Below are positions 8,086 to 18,448 of a DNA stretch of 64,000 bases, in pieces. The translations under genes and the position numbers were made by a program. Each line of letters begins with the position of its first letter. Within the stretch, counting starts at the first letter, position 1. A model generated the notes under the pieces. That model was not told the origin of the DNA and made no database searches. It saw only the letters and a program-made list of their open reading frames with translations. Origin of the DNA: Gordonia sp. PDNC005 (lineage in GTDB: Bacteria; Actinomycetota; Actinomycetes; Mycobacteriales; Mycobacteriaceae); contig NZ_CP070351.1 of the NCBI RefSeq assembly GCF_016919385.1, positions 2,418,001 through 2,482,000 of the forward strand, written 5' to 3'.

Positions 8086-8943
8086 TCAGAAGGTGATGGG
8101 ATCCAACCCGTGAGCCAGTGCAACGCCCACAGCGCCTGGGCCCACGTGGGTGCCGAGTACCTGACCGAGGTCGACTGTGAGAGTCGACGGGACCTCGTCC
8201 AGGCGGCTGACGACGGAGTCGAGAACCTCCGACGCCAACGCCGGGTTCTGGCAATGCTGTACACCGACCGTGACGGGCTCGCCATCGGCCAACTCCACGA
8301 TCGTGTCGACCATCTTGCTGATCGCTTTGGTCATCGTGCGGTGACGCTCCCGAAGTGCGAGGACACCGTCTGCCATGTGGAGGATCGGCTTGATCGACAG
8401 CGCGGATCCGAGGATGTGACCGGTCGCACTGAGACGACCACTGTGGCGCAGATTGTCGAGGTTCTGGACGCACAGGAGCGATTCGGCGGTCGCCCCCGCG
8501 CGAACGGCGGCTTCGTACACGTCATCGCGCGCGCCACCTGCCTGTGCCGCCTGTACTGCGGCCATCGTCGTCAGCCCGAGCGAGACTCCGACGGAACGGG
8601 AGTCGACGACACGGACTTCACCGTCAAGGGCGTCGGACGCCAGGCGCGCTGCGCTCCACGTGCCCGACAGTCGACGCGACATGTGGACGGCCACCACGCC
8701 GTCGCCGTCGCTGAGTTCGAGTGCCCGCTCGTACGCGCTCCGCAAGTCGGCGAGACTCGCACCGGAGGTCGTCACATTCGGAGTCGACACGACATCCGCG
8801 GGGATGTCGTCGACACCCTCCAGGTACTCGGTGCCGTCATCGAGGGTCACGTGCAGCGGGACCTGCAGAATCCCGAACTTGCTCATCAGTGACGCGGGCA
8901 ACCGCGATGATGAGTCGGTGACGATGACGACAGGCACCCACAT
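8086..8943 (-). CDS. DegV-family fatty-acid-binding protein (FakB-like)
   Basis: 285 residues beginning MWVPVVIVTDSSSRLP, the hallmark N-terminus of DegV proteins, with the conserved TSGAS segment near residue 60 and a second-half SIKPIL element. DegV/FakB proteins hold a fatty acid in a buried pocket and present it to a FakA kinase. A FakA-like DAK2 gene lies at 26961-28604. The position between comEA and octT matches mycobacterial Rv2417c. In these bacteria the partner and ligand are not established, so the fatty-acid role is inferred from the family. Confidence 0.88.
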   Translation of the reverse strand: MWVPVVIVTDSSSRLPASLMSKFGILQVPLHVTLDDGTEYLEGVDDIPADVVSTPNVTTSGASLADLRSAYERALELSDGDGVVAVHMSRRLSGTWSAARLASDALDGEVRVVDSRSVGVSLGLTTMAAVQAAQAGGARDDVYEAAVRAGATAESLLCVQNLDNLRHSGRLSATGHILGSALSIKPILHMADGVLALRERHRTMTKAISKMVDTIVELADGEPVTVGVQHCQNPALASEVLDSVVSRLDEVPSTLTVDLGQVLGTHVGPGAVGVALAHGLDPITF

Positions 8944-8970
8944 AGATTAGCGGGTGTCGATGAAGCGAGA

Positions 8971-9840
8971 TCACACCAGGCGCGCGCCGATCCCGTCGAG
9001 AAAGCGTTCGATCCCCGACTCGACGAGCACGTCGACGTCGTACGGATACCCGACGTCCATGATCGCCGCCATCGTCGGGAACCGGTCCGGCGGAGCGATT
9101 CGTCGGAGTTCCGCGGCCCGGGTGTCCATCCATTCGTCGTTGGTGACGCCCGTCTCAGCGCGATCGGACAGTTCGGGCTCGAGGGTCGATCCGAGCCCGC
9201 GGATCAGGTTGAGGAGGCAGAGGTAGTCGGTGAACGCCTGGACCGGGTCGAGTCCGGCACCGCACAGACTTCCGAGCATCCGTTCGGCGACCGGCATCGC
9301 GTTCGGCATCGACGCCGGCCTTGTCATCGACAGGGCCCCGGCGAACCACGGATGCCGAGTCATCGTCTGCCACATCACCCGACACGCCCCTTGCAGGTCG
9401 ATCCGCCAGTCGCCGGCCACGGGAGGCAGGTCCATCTCTCCCATCACCTGGTCGAGCATCAGGAACTCGAGGTCGTCACGGCTTGGCACATACCGGTAGA
9501 CCGACATCGTCGGAATCTCGAGGAACGCGGCCAAACGCCGCATCGACACGGCAGCGAGTCCTTCCGCATCGGCGATCGAGACGGCTGCCTCCACCACACC
9601 GTCTCGCGTGAGGGCAGCCCGTACCGGACCGTCCGACGAACGGACCTCGCTGCCTCTGCCCGGAATCGAGGTGATCAGCCCGTCATCCTGAAGCACGGCG
9701 AGAACACGACTGGCTGTCGCCATAGCCACATTGTGATCTCGCATGATCGCCCTGGTCGACGGGATCGCGTCACCCGGCATCAACTGACCGGTGACGATGC
9801 GCTCCCGCAGTGCGTCGGCTATCTCCTCCGCGCGGTTCAT
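8971..9840 (-). CDS. Chimeric transcriptional regulator: GntR wHTH fused to TetR domain
   Basis: 289 residues with two DNA-binding regions. Residues 1-66 are a GntR winged helix (GDAIPSTRAIMRDHNVAMATASRVLAVL, then the wing IPGRGSEV). Residues 78-125 are a TetR helix-turn-helix (EGLAAVSMRRLAAFLEIPTMSVYRYV), and a TetR C-terminal ligand domain follows to the end. Such GntR-TetR fusions occur in actinobacteria. It diverges from the FAD monooxygenase 100 bp away, and the intergenic space holds two palindromes, so control of that gene and of itself is likely. A 27-bp gap separates its stop from degV on the same strand. The inducer is unknown. Confidence 0.88.
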   Translation of the reverse strand: MNRAEEIADALRERIVTGQLMPGDAIPSTRAIMRDHNVAMATASRVLAVLQDDGLITSIPGRGSEVRSSDGPVRAALTRDGVVEAAVSIADAEGLAAVSMRRLAAFLEIPTMSVYRYVPSRDDLEFLMLDQVMGEMDLPPVAGDWRIDLQGACRVMWQTMTRHPWFAGALSMTRPASMPNAMPVAERMLGSLCGAGLDPVQAFTDYLCLLNLIRGLGSTLEPELSDRAETGVTNDEWMDTRAAELRRIAPPDRFPTMAAIMDVGYPYDVDVLVESGIERFLDGIGARLV

Positions 9841-9864
9841 CTGAGTTCACCATCCGTTACGGGC

Positions 9865-9874
9865 GCACTAGTGC
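9865..9874. promoter_or_regulatory. Candidate operator, 10-bp palindrome
   Basis: GCACTAGTGC is a perfect palindrome 25 bp upstream of the GntR-TetR regulator start and 66 bp before the monooxygenase start. It is short but sits exactly where an autoregulatory site would be expected. Confidence 0.35.
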
Positions 9875-9900
9875 ACTTTCGCAAAAAGACCACGTGAACA

Positions 9901-9925
9901 CCGTATCGAATCTCACTAGATACGG
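9901..9925. promoter_or_regulatory. Candidate operator, 7-bp arms
   Basis: CCGTATC (9901-9907) and GATACGG (9919-9925) form a perfect inverted repeat with an 11-bp spacer, ending 14 bp before the monooxygenase ATG. Size and position fit a TetR-type operator for the divergent chimeric regulator. Confidence 0.4.
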
Positions 9926-9939
9926 CGTACGTTCGCACT

Positions 9940-11136
9940 ATGAACAGAACTTTGAACGTCCTCGTCAGCGGTGCATCGATCGCCGGACCCGCGACCGCGC
10001 TCCTTCTCGCCCGCCAGGGGCACGCGGTCACCGTCGTCGAGCGTGCGCCGTCACTGCGCCCCGGCGGGCAGACCGTCGACCTCCGCGGAGCCGGCCGGAC
10101 CGTCATCGACCGAATGGGCCTTACGACCGTCACCGACGCCAAGCTCCTCCAACAACGCGGTATCGCGACCGTCGGCGCCGACGGCAGACATTTCAGCGAG
10201 CTTCCAGTCGAGGCTTTCGACGGAAACGGCATCGTCTCGACTCACGAGATTCTCCGCGGCGACCTCGCCGAGAGCATCGTCGACGCCGTGCCATCCACCG
10301 TCGAATGGATCTGGGACGACACCGTCACCGCCATCACCAGGGGCTGCGATCACGCCGTCGTGGCGTTCGAGAAGGCCCCGGATCGCCGGTTCGATCTCGT
10401 AGTCGGCGCAGACGGACTCAGCTCGGCGGTCCGTCGCGCCGCATTCGGACCCGACGAGAAGTACCTCGACCCGATCGGCCTGCGGTACGCCTGGTTCACC
10501 GCGACCATCGATCAGCCTCTCGACGGCTGGTACCTCATGCACGCGGAGGTCGGTGGACGAGTGGTCTCGTGCCGACCGTCTCGCGTCGACGGCACGGTGA
10601 AGGCGTCTCTCGCGATCCGCGGCAGCGATCCGGTCCCCCTCCGCGACCGCGCTGCGCAGTGGGACATGCTCGAAGCCGCATTCAGGGACGTCGGCTGGGT
10701 GGCACCACAACTCGTCGCGCAGATGCGTGACACGAACGACTGGGCGTACGCCGACCTCGCTCAGGTCAAGATGACGTCCTTCGCCCGCGACCGGGTGGCT
10801 CTCGTCGGCGACGCCGGATACTGCCCGACCCCGTTGACCGGCCTCGGCACCACCCTCGCGCTCGTCGGGGCGTACGTGCTGGCAGGCGAGATCTCCAGAT
10901 CCGACGACGTCGACGACGCTCTCGACGCCTATCAACAGGTGATGCGTCCGTTCATCACCCGCACACAGCAACTCCCCCCAGGCGGAGCGTCGGGATACGC
11001 ACCGTCGAGCCGGATCGCCGTGATCCTCAGCCGTTGGACGTACTGGTCGATGAATCGGTGGCCGATGCGGAGCATCCTCGCATCGCAGTTCGCGAAGGCG
11101 GACGGGATCGACCTGCCGGACTACTCGCTCACGTGA
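9940..11136 (+). CDS. FAD-dependent monooxygenase (aromatic-hydroxylase type)
   Basis: 398 residues. The N-terminus [22 protein letters not shown] is the dinucleotide-binding fold of class A flavoprotein hydroxylases (GASIAG in place of GxGxxG). A DG motif ([14 protein letters not shown]) lies mid-protein and a GD motif ([19 protein letters not shown]) near residue 285 contacts FAD ribityl. The family uses NAD(P)H and oxygen to hydroxylate or modify aromatic compounds and antibiotics. It is alone on this strand and diverges from the GntR-TetR regulator. Its last 16 bp overlap the end of octT on the other strand. Substrate cannot be read from the sequence. Confidence 0.88.
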   Translation: MNRTLNVLVSGASIAGPATALLLARQGHAVTVVERAPSLRPGGQTVDLRGAGRTVIDRMGLTTVTDAKLLQQRGIATVGADGRHFSELPVEAFDGNGIVSTHEILRGDLAESIVDAVPSTVEWIWDDTVTAITRGCDHAVVAFEKAPDRRFDLVVGADGLSSAVRRAAFGPDEKYLDPIGLRYAWFTATIDQPLDGWYLMHAEVGGRVVSCRPSRVDGTVKASLAIRGSDPVPLRDRAAQWDMLEAAFRDVGWVAPQLVAQMRDTNDWAYADLAQVKMTSFARDRVALVGDAGYCPTPLTGLGTTLALVGAYVLAGEISRSDDVDDALDAYQQVMRPFITRTQQLPPGGASGYAPSSRIAVILSRWTYWSMNRWPMRSILASQFAKADGIDLPDYSLT

Positions 11137-11843
11137 AGGACGCTTCCGATCACCGGTGCGACGGCGTCGGCGATCTGCGCGTGGGCTTCGATGCTCCAGT
11201 GGATGCCGTCGGGGTTCATGACGAAGTCCGGGTCGTCGTACGCCGCGGATGTGACGTCGTAGAAGCCGGTGACCGTGGGGATCGAGTGTTCGTCCGCCCA
11301 TCGTGTGAGGGCGACCGTCAGCGGCACGCGGCCAGGATGGGCGTGACCGTAGTACGGACTGTCGTGGGTGGACGGCAGGCAGACCACGATCGGGAGGTCG
11401 GGACGCAGATGGGCGACAGCGCCTCGGATCTTCTCGAAGTACTCGACGGTGACCCGTGGCGGCAGCGCCATCGGCCACCCGAGCGGTGAGAGCCGCGGCT
11501 GCAGCCACGCGTATCCGTCGCGGACCACCTGGCGCAGGCGGGCGGGCCGCAAGTAGCGGATCTGTTCGCGCAGCGCGGTCGGCATCGGGGACGGCAGCGA
11601 GTCCATTCCGCCGAACGCAAGGACGAGCACGTCGGCTTTCGGCAGTGCGGCCCAGATCCGCGGATCCTGGGTGATGGCCCACCACACATCACGGCTGGTC
11701 CAGCCGATGCGTGCGAACAACTCAACTGGACGGTCGACCTGAGCGCCGACCAGGTTCGGCCAGATCCTCCGGTCGTCGGAGGGCAGGCCGCCCGTCTCGT
11801 CGTAGTACGACAGCGAGTCGCCCAGCACCATGATCGAACCCAC
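11121..11843 (-). CDS. octT: SGNH-family octanoyltransferase homologue (OctT, Rv2418c-like)
   Basis: 240 residues of the SGNH hydrolase fold: block I GDSLS (Ser10), GGMDS around residue 80, and the catalytic Asp/His in DGIHW (Asp212, His215). The mycobacterial protein at the same position, Rv2418c, was reported as OctT, which acylates early glucosylglycerate precursors of methylglucose lipopolysaccharide. The adjacent gpgP supports the same pathway. The GTG at 11843 has AGGAAAGG 8 nt upstream. It follows gpgP after 14 nt and is the last gene of the long operon. Function is inferred from synteny and fold; whether this genus makes the same polymer is unknown. Confidence 0.78.
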   Translation of the reverse strand: MGSIMVLGDSLSYYDETGGLPSDDRRIWPNLVGAQVDRPVELFARIGWTSRDVWWAITQDPRIWAALPKADVLVLAFGGMDSLPSPMPTALREQIRYLRPARLRQVVRDGYAWLQPRLSPLGWPMALPPRVTVEYFEKIRGAVAHLRPDLPIVVCLPSTHDSPYYGHAHPGRVPLTVALTRWADEHSIPTVTGFYDVTSAAYDDPDFVMNPDGIHWSIEAHAQIADAVAPVIGSVLHVSE

Positions 11844-11857
11844 GGATGAGACCTTTC

Positions 11858-12574
11858 CTACTGAACGCCGAGATCAGCCGATTCGGCTGTCGCGTTCCAT
11901 ACGTCGAGACGCCACACGGGCGCGTCGTCTGCAGTCGTGCAATGACCGGAGAGTTGCACCCAGCTGGTGTTGGCGAGTCCGCCGAACACCGGCCAGTTGG
12001 CGACCGGGAGTGCCAGCAGTCCGGCGGTCAGCGCGGCGATGCAGCCGCCGTGCGCAACAAGGACAACCGGTGCGTCCGGGGTCTCCCCCGTGCCCCAGTC
12101 GTCCAACCCCGCGACGAGTTCGTCGACGAGCGGCAGCATGCGCTCGGCCACTTGCACTCGACTCTCACCGTTCGGCGGAGTCCACGTCGAGTCGTCACGC
12201 CACAGTCGGCGCGCGCCGGGCATCGCCTCGTCGACCTCGTGGTGGGTCATGCCCTGCCAGTCGCCCAGATGGGTCTCGCGCAGTCGGGAGTCGGTGGTGA
12301 CGTCCTGACCGGTCACCGCACCGATGGCCTGTGCCGTCTCGTGTGCACGACGCAGATCGGACGACAGGATCACCAGTGGCGATCGTGTCGCGATCGCACG
12401 ACCCGCCACGCGTGCCTGTTCCACCCCGACGTCCGAGAGGTCGGTGTCGAGCTGGCCCTGCATGCGCTGGGACGCGTTGTAGAGAGTCTCACCGTGCCGA
12501 AGAAGGATCAGCCTCCGAACGACCGGCGTCAACCGTTCGACACTGGAATCCCCAGGATCCGGTTCGCCCCTCAT
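11858..12574 (-). CDS. gpgP: Glucosyl-3-phosphoglycerate phosphatase
   Basis: 238 residues of the histidine phosphatase superfamily: LRHGET at 25-30 (catalytic His27), [12 protein letters not shown], and the second catalytic His in VLVAHGG. It closely resembles mycobacterial GpgP (Rv2419c), which dephosphorylates glucosyl-3-phosphoglycerate to glucosylglycerate, including the [15 protein letters not shown] and LPVANWP segments. The ATG at 12574 overlaps the rsfS stop by 4 nt; an upstream in-frame start would run far into rsfS and is rejected. General phosphoglycerate-mutase annotations would miss this specificity. Confidence 0.85.
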   Translation of the reverse strand: MRGEPDPGDSSVERLTPVVRRLILLRHGETLYNASQRMQGQLDTDLSDVGVEQARVAGRAIATRSPLVILSSDLRRAHETAQAIGAVTGQDVTTDSRLRETHLGDWQGMTHHEVDEAMPGARRLWRDDSTWTPPNGESRVQVAERMLPLVDELVAGLDDWGTGETPDAPVVLVAHGGCIAALTAGLLALPVANWPVFGGLANTSWVQLSGHCTTADDAPVWRLDVWNATAESADLGVQ

Positions 12575-12987
12575 TCCGCGGGCAGGACGGCGTCGTCGTC
12601 CTTGCCCGGCTCCGGACGCGTCGCGGGCTCCACGCCCTCGAGCTCGAGGAGCGGGCAGTCCTTCCACAGGCGTTCGAGGCCGTAGAAGTCGCGTTCGTCG
12701 TCGTGCTGGACGTGAACGACGATGTCGCCGTAGTCCAGCAATGCCCAGCGCCCTTCGCGAGTGCCCTCACGACGCAGCGGCTGATGCCCCGCCTCGCGGA
12801 GCTTGTCCTCGATCTCTTCGACGATCGAGTTGACCTGGCGTTCGTTGTCTGCGGAGCAGATCAGGAACACGTCGGTGATCACGAGGTGCTCGGAGACGTC
12901 GATCGCGGCGACGTTGGTCGCGAGCCGCTCAACGGCTGCGTGCGCGGCGATCGTGGTCATCTCGAGGGATTCGGCGGACACACTCAC
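12571..12987 (-). CDS. rsfS: Ribosomal silencing factor RsfS
   Basis: 138 residues of the RsfS/Iojap family ([36 protein letters not shown]). RsfS binds L14 on the 50S subunit and blocks subunit joining in slow growth. The GTG at 12987 shares GTGA with the nadD stop and has AAAGGA upstream; a longer reading to 13242 lies inside nadD. The C-terminal tail ([19 protein letters not shown]) is a disordered extension. nadD-rsfS-gpgP is the conserved mycobacterial order. Confidence 0.95.
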   Translation of the reverse strand: MSVSAESLEMTTIAAHAAVERLATNVAAIDVSEHLVITDVFLICSADNERQVNSIVEEIEDKLREAGHQPLRREGTREGRWALLDYGDIVVHVQHDDERDFYGLERLWKDCPLLELEGVEPATRPEPGKDDDAVLPAE

Positions 12988-13649
12988 GTGGGTTCCTTTC
13001 GGTACAGACCGTGCTTGTTGATGTACTGGACCACTCCGTCGGGTACGAGGTACCAGACGGGGCGATCGGCGACGGCCCGTGCCCGACAGTCCGTCGACGA
13101 GATCGCCAGGGCGGGGATCTCGATCAGCTGGAGCGCGTTCGCGGGCTTGGACGCCAGGTGCTCGGTCAGATGGGTGGCATTCAGTTCGTATCCGGGCCTC
13201 GACACTCCGATGAAGTGGGCGAGCTCGAACAAGTCCTCCCAATCATGCCAGTTCAGGATCGTTTCGAGGGCATCGGCACCGGTGATGAAGTACAGCTCGT
13301 CGCCGGGGAACGCACGCCGCAGGTCACGCAGGGTGTCGACCGTGTACGTCACACCGTCGCGCTCGATGTCGACCCGACTCACCGTGAACTGCGGATTCGA
13401 CGCCGTCGCGATGACGGTCATCAGGTATCGGTGTTCCGCCGGACTGACGTGCCGGGAGGGATCCGCGGCGCGAGCGCCTTCCTTCTGCCACGGTCGGCCC
13501 GTCGGGACGAAGACCACTTCGTCGAGCTTGAACCGGTGAGCCACTTCGCTCGCCGCCACGAGGTGTCCGTTGTGGATGGGATCGAAGGTCCCGCCCATCA
13601 CGCCGATGCGGCGCGGCGCTGCGCAGTCCGGTGACATGTGTTGTGACAT
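12984..13649 (-). CDS. nadD: Nicotinate-nucleotide adenylyltransferase
   Basis: 221 residues. [11 protein letters not shown] at 19-29 is the T/HxGH nucleotidyltransferase motif, and [10 protein letters not shown] near the end is the second signature. The enzyme makes deamido-NAD from nicotinate mononucleotide and ATP. The internal Trp/His motif WHDWEDLF also fits. Start at 13649 (ATG), with a second ATG at 13637 possible. It follows the VWA gene after 21 nt and overlaps rsfS by 4 nt. Confidence 0.95.
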   Translation of the reverse strand: MSQHMSPDCAAPRRIGVMGGTFDPIHNGHLVAASEVAHRFKLDEVVFVPTGRPWQKEGARAADPSRHVSPAEHRYLMTVIATASNPQFTVSRVDIERDGVTYTVDTLRDLRRAFPGDELYFITGADALETILNWHDWEDLFELAHFIGVSRPGYELNATHLTEHLASKPANALQLIEIPALAISSTDCRARAVADRPVWYLVPDGVVQYINKHGLYRKEPT

Positions 13650-13670
13650 TACGCGGTGACGACCGGCGTC

Positions 13671-15128
13671 TCACACGGGTAGTAGGTCGGCGATCACACG
13701 GCCGAGCTGATCGACGTTGCGGCACTCGAACATGTCGATCGCGTCGCCGTAGGCCGACGCGGCCGAATCCCCTGAATCCCAGTGCTCTTTCCGTTCCGGG
13801 TTCAGCCAGTAGGCGTTGCGGACCTTGTCACGGATCTTCGCCAAGGCGTCGACGTGCGTCGGCCGGAAGTTGTTGCGGGCGTCGCCGAGGATCAGCAGCG
13901 CGCTGCGGTGCGTCAGAGTGTCGAGGTAGTGATCGGCGAAACCCTTGAGCATGTGGCCGTAGTCGGAGTGGCCGTCACGCAGACTGATCTGCGCCTGCGT
14001 CAGCATCGTCGTCATGCGTTCGCCGAACTGCGAGTCGTCGTTGCCCCGGGCGAAGAAGTCGGTCACCTCGTCGACTGTGTCGACGAACGCGAACACCCGC
14101 ACATTCGAGAACTGTTGCCGCAGCGCGTACACGAGTTGCAGGGTGAACTGACTGAAACCGGACACCGACCCGGACACGTCGCAGATAATGATCAGCTCCG
14201 GCTTGCCTGGACGGGGCTTGCGACGACGCAGGTCGATCGGCACACCACCGGTCGACATCGACGCACGCAGAGTCGCCCGCACGTCGACGGCGGCGTGCTT
14301 GTTGCGTCGACGTCGGAACTCCAGCTTCGCGGCCAGCAACCGGGCGATCGGGTCGATCGTCCGACGCATCTTGAGCATGTCCTGCGGGTTCGCCGAGAAG
14401 AAGTCGATGTTCTCGGGCAGCTTGGGCACCGCGTACTGCGAGACGGCGTCACGTCCGCGGACCTCGGCCATCCGGCGCTGCGTCTCGGTCTCCACCGCCT
14501 GACGGAGACGCGTCGTGGCGTCGCGGGCAGCCTGCCTGTTGAGCGGATCGGTGCCGGCCCGCTCACCGTCACGCCCCTGCCCGCCTGCCATCGCCGCGGC
14601 GATCCTCGCGATCAAGGTCTGCGGCGAGATCACCGACATCGCCTGGTACACCGAGTACGACTCGCCCTGCGCCGACTCGTACTGCCCCATTTCGGTGACG
14701 ATCAACGCCACCAACTGGTCGAATCTGCCGTCAGCCATCGCCTCCGGGTCGGCCAGCGTCTCCGTGACCAGTTCCCGGACCGCGTCGACGTCGACCTTCC
14801 CGTCCGCGTCCCGTTTCACCACGGTGCTCGCGATGCGCGCGGCGTTGCCCAGGGGGAACCACAACTCGAAGCATCGGTCGAAGGTGTCGCGGTGCAGCGG
14901 ATCGGACAAGATCGTCGCCGCGAGCCCTTCGCGGAGCGATTCGCGATCGAGCAGGTCGAGGACCGTCATCGCCTGACCCGCGTCAATCAAGTTCGACGGC
15001 CCGACCGTGATCCCCCGGCCCCGCAGATCCTCGACGAAGCCGGTGAGGGTGTCGACGATCCTCTCGACTCCGCTCGAGGAGCCGGAAGCCTCGCTCGAGG
15101 AGCTGGGAGCCCCGGTCGAGACCACCAC
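13671..15128 (-). CDS. VWA-domain protein partnered with a MoxR ATPase (Rv2425c-like)
   Basis: 485 residues. The N-terminal half is helical and charged; the C-terminal half is a von Willebrand A (CoxE-like) domain with the metal-ion-dependent adhesion motif CDVSGSVSGFSQF and a later LGDARNN segment. It begins one base after the moxR stop, the standard arrangement of MoxR AAA+ ATPase and VWA adaptor pairs that act as chaperones or metal insertases on a client. No client enzyme is encoded next to them; flanking genes are proA and nadD. Start GTG GTG at 15128 follows the moxR stop directly. Confidence 0.85.
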   Translation of the reverse strand: MVVSTGAPSSSSEASGSSSGVERIVDTLTGFVEDLRGRGITVGPSNLIDAGQAMTVLDLLDRESLREGLAATILSDPLHRDTFDRCFELWFPLGNAARIASTVVKRDADGKVDVDAVRELVTETLADPEAMADGRFDQLVALIVTEMGQYESAQGESYSVYQAMSVISPQTLIARIAAAMAGGQGRDGERAGTDPLNRQAARDATTRLRQAVETETQRRMAEVRGRDAVSQYAVPKLPENIDFFSANPQDMLKMRRTIDPIARLLAAKLEFRRRRNKHAAVDVRATLRASMSTGGVPIDLRRRKPRPGKPELIIICDVSGSVSGFSQFTLQLVYALRQQFSNVRVFAFVDTVDEVTDFFARGNDDSQFGERMTTMLTQAQISLRDGHSDYGHMLKGFADHYLDTLTHRSALLILGDARNNFRPTHVDALAKIRDKVRNAYWLNPERKEHWDSGDSAASAYGDAIDMFECRNVDQLGRVIADLLPV

Positions 15129-15129
15129 G

Positions 15130-16056
15130 TCAGCCGAGTTTCAGTTCGCGGATCGCCGTCGTCACGTCGGGACGGTGTTTGAGGACCACGCCGAGGGTCT
15201 TCGCGATCAGCGACTCGTCGAGTCGCCCTCCCTTGATCGCCGACATGATCGAATCCCCGTCGCTCCGCTCGCCCAGACCGGTTGTCATCGCGAGGAGTGT
15301 GTTGCCCCAGTCGATGGTCTCGGCGACCGACGGCTTCTTCTTGATGTCGAGCCCACGAAGCACTCCGACCACCCTGACGAGTTCGGCCGCGACCTTCGCC
15401 GGAAGCTCGGGGACACGCGACGAGAGGATCTCACGTTCGAGCGCGGCGTCGGGGAAGTCGATGTACAGGTACAGGCATCGACGCTTGAGCGCTTCGGACA
15501 GCTCGCGGTTCGCATTCGACGTGAGCAGGACGATCGGTCGACGCTGCGCGGCGACTGTGCCCATCTCCGGGATCGTGATCGCGAAATCGCTGAGGACCTC
15601 AAGCAGCAGGCCCTCGATGTCGACGTCGGCCTTGTCGATCTCATCGATCAGCAGGACGGTCGGCTCGGTCCGGCTGATCGCGGTCAGGAGCGGCCTGGCC
15701 AGCAGGAACTCTTCAGAGAAGATGTCGTTCTTGGTGGCGTCCCAGTCCCTGCTGCCTGCCGCCTGGATCGCCAGGATCTGCTTGGCGTGATTCCACTCGT
15801 ACAGAGCGCGAGCCTCGTCGATGCCCTCGTAGCACTGCAGGCGGATCAGGTCCGCGCCGGTGGCCTGCGCGATGGCGCGTGCCAGTTCGGTCTTGCCGAC
15901 GCCCGCCGGGCCCTCCACGAGCAGCGGCTTGCCGAGACGGTCGGCGAGGAAGGTCGTCGTGGACGTTGCGGCGTCCGCCAGATATCCGGTCTCCCGCAGA
16001 CGCGCGGTGACGTCCGCGGTGTCGGCGAACACCGGCGTCACGTTGTCGGCGGTCAT
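15130..16056 (-). CDS. MoxR-family AAA+ ATPase
   Basis: 308 residues with Walker A GPAGVGKT (49-56), Walker [11 protein letters not shown], sensor [10 protein letters not shown] and the C-terminal lid. MoxR ATPases use ATP to mature or activate enzyme complexes together with VWA proteins, here the next gene. The ATG at 16056 overlaps the proA stop (ATGA); the upstream in-frame start at 16092 lies inside proA and is rejected. Orthologous position to Rv2426c. Confidence 0.92.
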   Translation of the reverse strand: MTADNVTPVFADTADVTARLRETGYLADAATSTTTFLADRLGKPLLVEGPAGVGKTELARAIAQATGADLIRLQCYEGIDEARALYEWNHAKQILAIQAAGSRDWDATKNDIFSEEFLLARPLLTAISRTEPTVLLIDEIDKADVDIEGLLLEVLSDFAITIPEMGTVAAQRRPIVLLTSNANRELSEALKRRCLYLYIDFPDAALEREILSSRVPELPAKVAAELVRVVGVLRGLDIKKKPSVAETIDWGNTLLAMTTGLGERSDGDSIMSAIKGGRLDESLIAKTLGVVLKHRPDVTTAIRELKLG

Positions 16057-17312
16057 GCCGGACGCACCTGTCCGTCGCCCCACACCAGCCACTTGGTGGA
16101 AGTCAGCTCGGTGAGCCCCATCGGCCCGCGTGCGTGCAGCTTCTGCGTGGAGATGCCGATCTCGGCGCCGAAGCCGAACTGCTCGCCATCGGTGAACGCG
16201 GTGGACGCGTTCACCATCACCGCTGCCGCGTCGACCCGCGCGGTGAACTCGTTCGCGGCCGAGAGAGAACTCGTGATGATCGCCTCGGTGTGCCCCGTGC
16301 CGTAGGTGGCGATGTGATCGATCGCGGCGTCGAGACCGTCGATCACCTTGAGGGCGATGTCCAGCGACAGGTATTCGCGGTGCCAGTCGTCCTCCGTGGC
16401 GGCTTCGAACCCCGGCTCGTCACTGTGGATCACCACACCCTGCGCCTGAAGCGCGGTCACGATCGGAGTGAGCGCCGTGTCGGCGACTCCCGCGTCGATG
16501 AGCACCGTCTCCACGGTGTTGCACACACTGGGGCGACGAGTCTTCGCGTTCAGGATGATGCGGGTGGCGATGTCGACGTCGGCGTCAGCGTGTACGTAGA
16601 TGTGGCAGTTGCCGGTCCCGGTCTCGATCGTCGGCACGGTCGCGTCGCGGACGACCGCCGAGATCAGGCCCGCACCGCCGCGGGGAATCACGACGTCGAC
16701 AAGGCCGCGCGCTCGAATCAGCGCGGTGACGCTGTCTCTGGTCTCACTGGGCAGCAGCGCAACGGCGTCGGGGCTCACCTTGTGTGCGGTGAGCACCTCG
16801 CGCAGGACCGCCACGAGTGCGGCGTTCGAGTCGGCGGCCGACGACGATCCGCGCAGCAGCACTGCGTTGCCCGCTTTGAACGAGATCCCGAACCCGTCAA
16901 CGGTCACATTGGGGCGGGCTTCGTAGACGAAGCCGACCACACCGAGCGGGACCCGAACCTGTCGTAGTTCGAGGCCGTTCGGAAGAGTCTTGCCCGCGGT
17001 GACCTGCCCGATCGGGTCCGGTAGGGCCGCAACCTGGCGAAGACCGCCGGTGATGCCCGCGATCCGTTCCTGCGTGAGCCGAAGGCGATCGACGAGCGAC
17101 GCCTCCGTGCCTGCGGCTTCGGCGCGCGCGACGTCGGAGGCGTTGGCCTCCAGGACGGTGTCGGCGGCCGCGTCGATCGCATCGGCGGCAGCCAGGAGCA
17201 CGGCGTCCTTCTGGGCGGTGGTCAGGGTGGCGAGGCTCCGCGACGCCTGCTTCGCGGCGGTCGCGAGGTCGGTGACGACGGCAGTGACGTCCTCGATGGT
17301 GGGTGCACTCAT
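16053..17312 (-). CDS. proA: Gamma-glutamyl phosphate reductase
   Basis: 419 residues, full family length. It reduces gamma-glutamyl phosphate to glutamate semialdehyde with NADPH, second step of proline synthesis. The catalytic Cys is Cys264 in [13 protein letters not shown], and the [21 protein letters not shown] segment is typical. The start ATG overlaps the histidine kinase stop by 4 nt and its stop overlaps moxR by 4 nt, an unusual tight link of a biosynthetic gene with a two-component system. proB is not in the window. Confidence 0.97.
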   Translation of the reverse strand: MSAPTIEDVTAVVTDLATAAKQASRSLATLTTAQKDAVLLAAADAIDAAADTVLEANASDVARAEAAGTEASLVDRLRLTQERIAGITGGLRQVAALPDPIGQVTAGKTLPNGLELRQVRVPLGVVGFVYEARPNVTVDGFGISFKAGNAVLLRGSSSAADSNAALVAVLREVLTAHKVSPDAVALLPSETRDSVTALIRARGLVDVVIPRGGAGLISAVVRDATVPTIETGTGNCHIYVHADADVDIATRIILNAKTRRPSVCNTVETVLIDAGVADTALTPIVTALQAQGVVIHSDEPGFEAATEDDWHREYLSLDIALKVIDGLDAAIDHIATYGTGHTEAIITSSLSAANEFTARVDAAAVMVNASTAFTDGEQFGFGAEIGISTQKLHARGPMGLTELTSTKWLVWGDGQVRPA

Positions 17313-18448
17313 GCGTCCAGGTTAGCGCTGCCCTCTGACGGTCCCGCCGTGGGCAGCGTCACCGTGAACACAGCTCCCGTTCCCCGGCCGGCGCTCGCCG
17401 CCGACACCGTGCCGCCGTGCGCCTGAACCAACGCGGAGGCGATGGTCAGGCCGATTCCACTCCCTCCGTCTCGGCTGGAGCGAGCGCTATCGGCGCGGTA
17501 GAAGCGATCGAAGACGTGTGGGAGGTGTTCGGGATCGATCCCGTCGCCGCTGTCGGAGACGGTGACCACGACGCCGTCGGCTGCACGAACTGTGCGGAGA
17601 GTGACCGAACCACCTCTGGGCGTGTGTCGGCGTGCATTGTCGAGGAGGTTCCCGAAGACTTGGCCTATGCGCGCCGGATCCACCGCCAGCCCGATGTCCC
17701 GACCCCTTGAGTCCGCACCCCAGTCGACCCGCAGGTCGACGCCCGAGTCCCGGTAGGCCACCGACGCAGCAGCCACTGCGGCAGTGACGAGTGCGCCGGT
17801 CGTCGTGCGCTCCGGGCGAATCGGATCGAGTCCCTCCTGCACTCGAGACACCGAGTTGATGTCCTCCGCCAGGCGGGCCAATCGCTGGGATCCGGCCCGC
17901 AACACCCGGATCGTGTCGGCGTCGGCCGCCCGGACTCCGTCTTCGAGCGCTTCGAGGTGGGAGTTGATGGTCGCGATCGGCGTGCGCATCTCGTGGCCGA
18001 GGTCGGCGAGCATCCGACGGCGGGTCGACTCGGTCTCGCCGAGGCGCCGGGCGAGTTCGTTCACCGCGTCCGCGAGGTCGGCGAACTCGCGTCCGAGACC
18101 AGCGTCGTCGACCCTGGTGTCGTATCGTCCGCGGGCGATGTCGCCTGCCGATTCGGCGAGCGCTCCGACCGAGCGGTCCACCCGACGGGCTAGCCACCAG
18201 CTCACCGCGAGAGCGATCAGCACCGCGACCAGCGCGGCGATCCCCCAGGCGGGAACGAGTGTGCCGCGGAACGCCATTTCGATGTGGGCGGCAAGCCCGG
18301 AATCCTCTTCGATTCCCGCCTGTCGGAGGTGCTCGTGGAACAGCCCCGGCGCGATGAGCACCGACACCACCGCGGCCGTCGCGACGCATCCGATCACCAC
18401 CAACGACGATGCGAGGAACAGCCGAGTACCGAATCCGGCGCGGTTCAC
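17309..18448 (-). CDS. Sensor histidine kinase
   Basis: 379 residues. Two membrane helices (about 8-33 and 65-86) enclose only about 30 extracytoplasmic residues, so it probably senses the membrane or a partner rather than a bulky ligand. A HAMP domain follows (87-138), then the dimerisation helix with LGHEMRTP (phosphorylated His152), N box [10 protein letters not shown]1 SDSGDGID and G2 GGSGIGL. The GTG at 18448 overlaps the response regulator stop (GTGA). It is translationally coupled to proA downstream. The short sensor loop and the nearby DUF305 lipoprotein suggest an envelope or metal signal, but that is speculative. Confidence 0.93.
   Translation of the reverse strand: MNRAGFGTRLFLASSLVVIGCVATAAVVSVLIAPGLFHEHLRQAGIEEDSGLAAHIEMAFRGTLVPAWGIAALVAVLIALAVSWWLARRVDRSVGALAESAGDIARGRYDTRVDDAGLGREFADLADAVNELARRLGETESTRRRMLADLGHEMRTPIATINSHLEALEDGVRAADADTIRVLRAGSQRLARLAEDINSVSRVQEGLDPIRPERTTTGALVTAAVAAASVAYRDSGVDLRVDWGADSRGRDIGLAVDPARIGQVFGNLLDNARRHTPRGGSVTLRTVRAADGVVVTVSDSGDGIDPEHLPHVFDRFYRADSARSSRDGGSGIGLTIASALVQAHGGTVSAASAGRGTGAVFTVTLPTAGPSEGSANLDA

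Noticed and set aside
10051..11685. A 544-codon minus-strand frame opposite the FAD monooxygenase and across octT
   Set aside because: Low-complexity Arg/Asp/Val composition, no domain, and it conflicts with two convincing genes.
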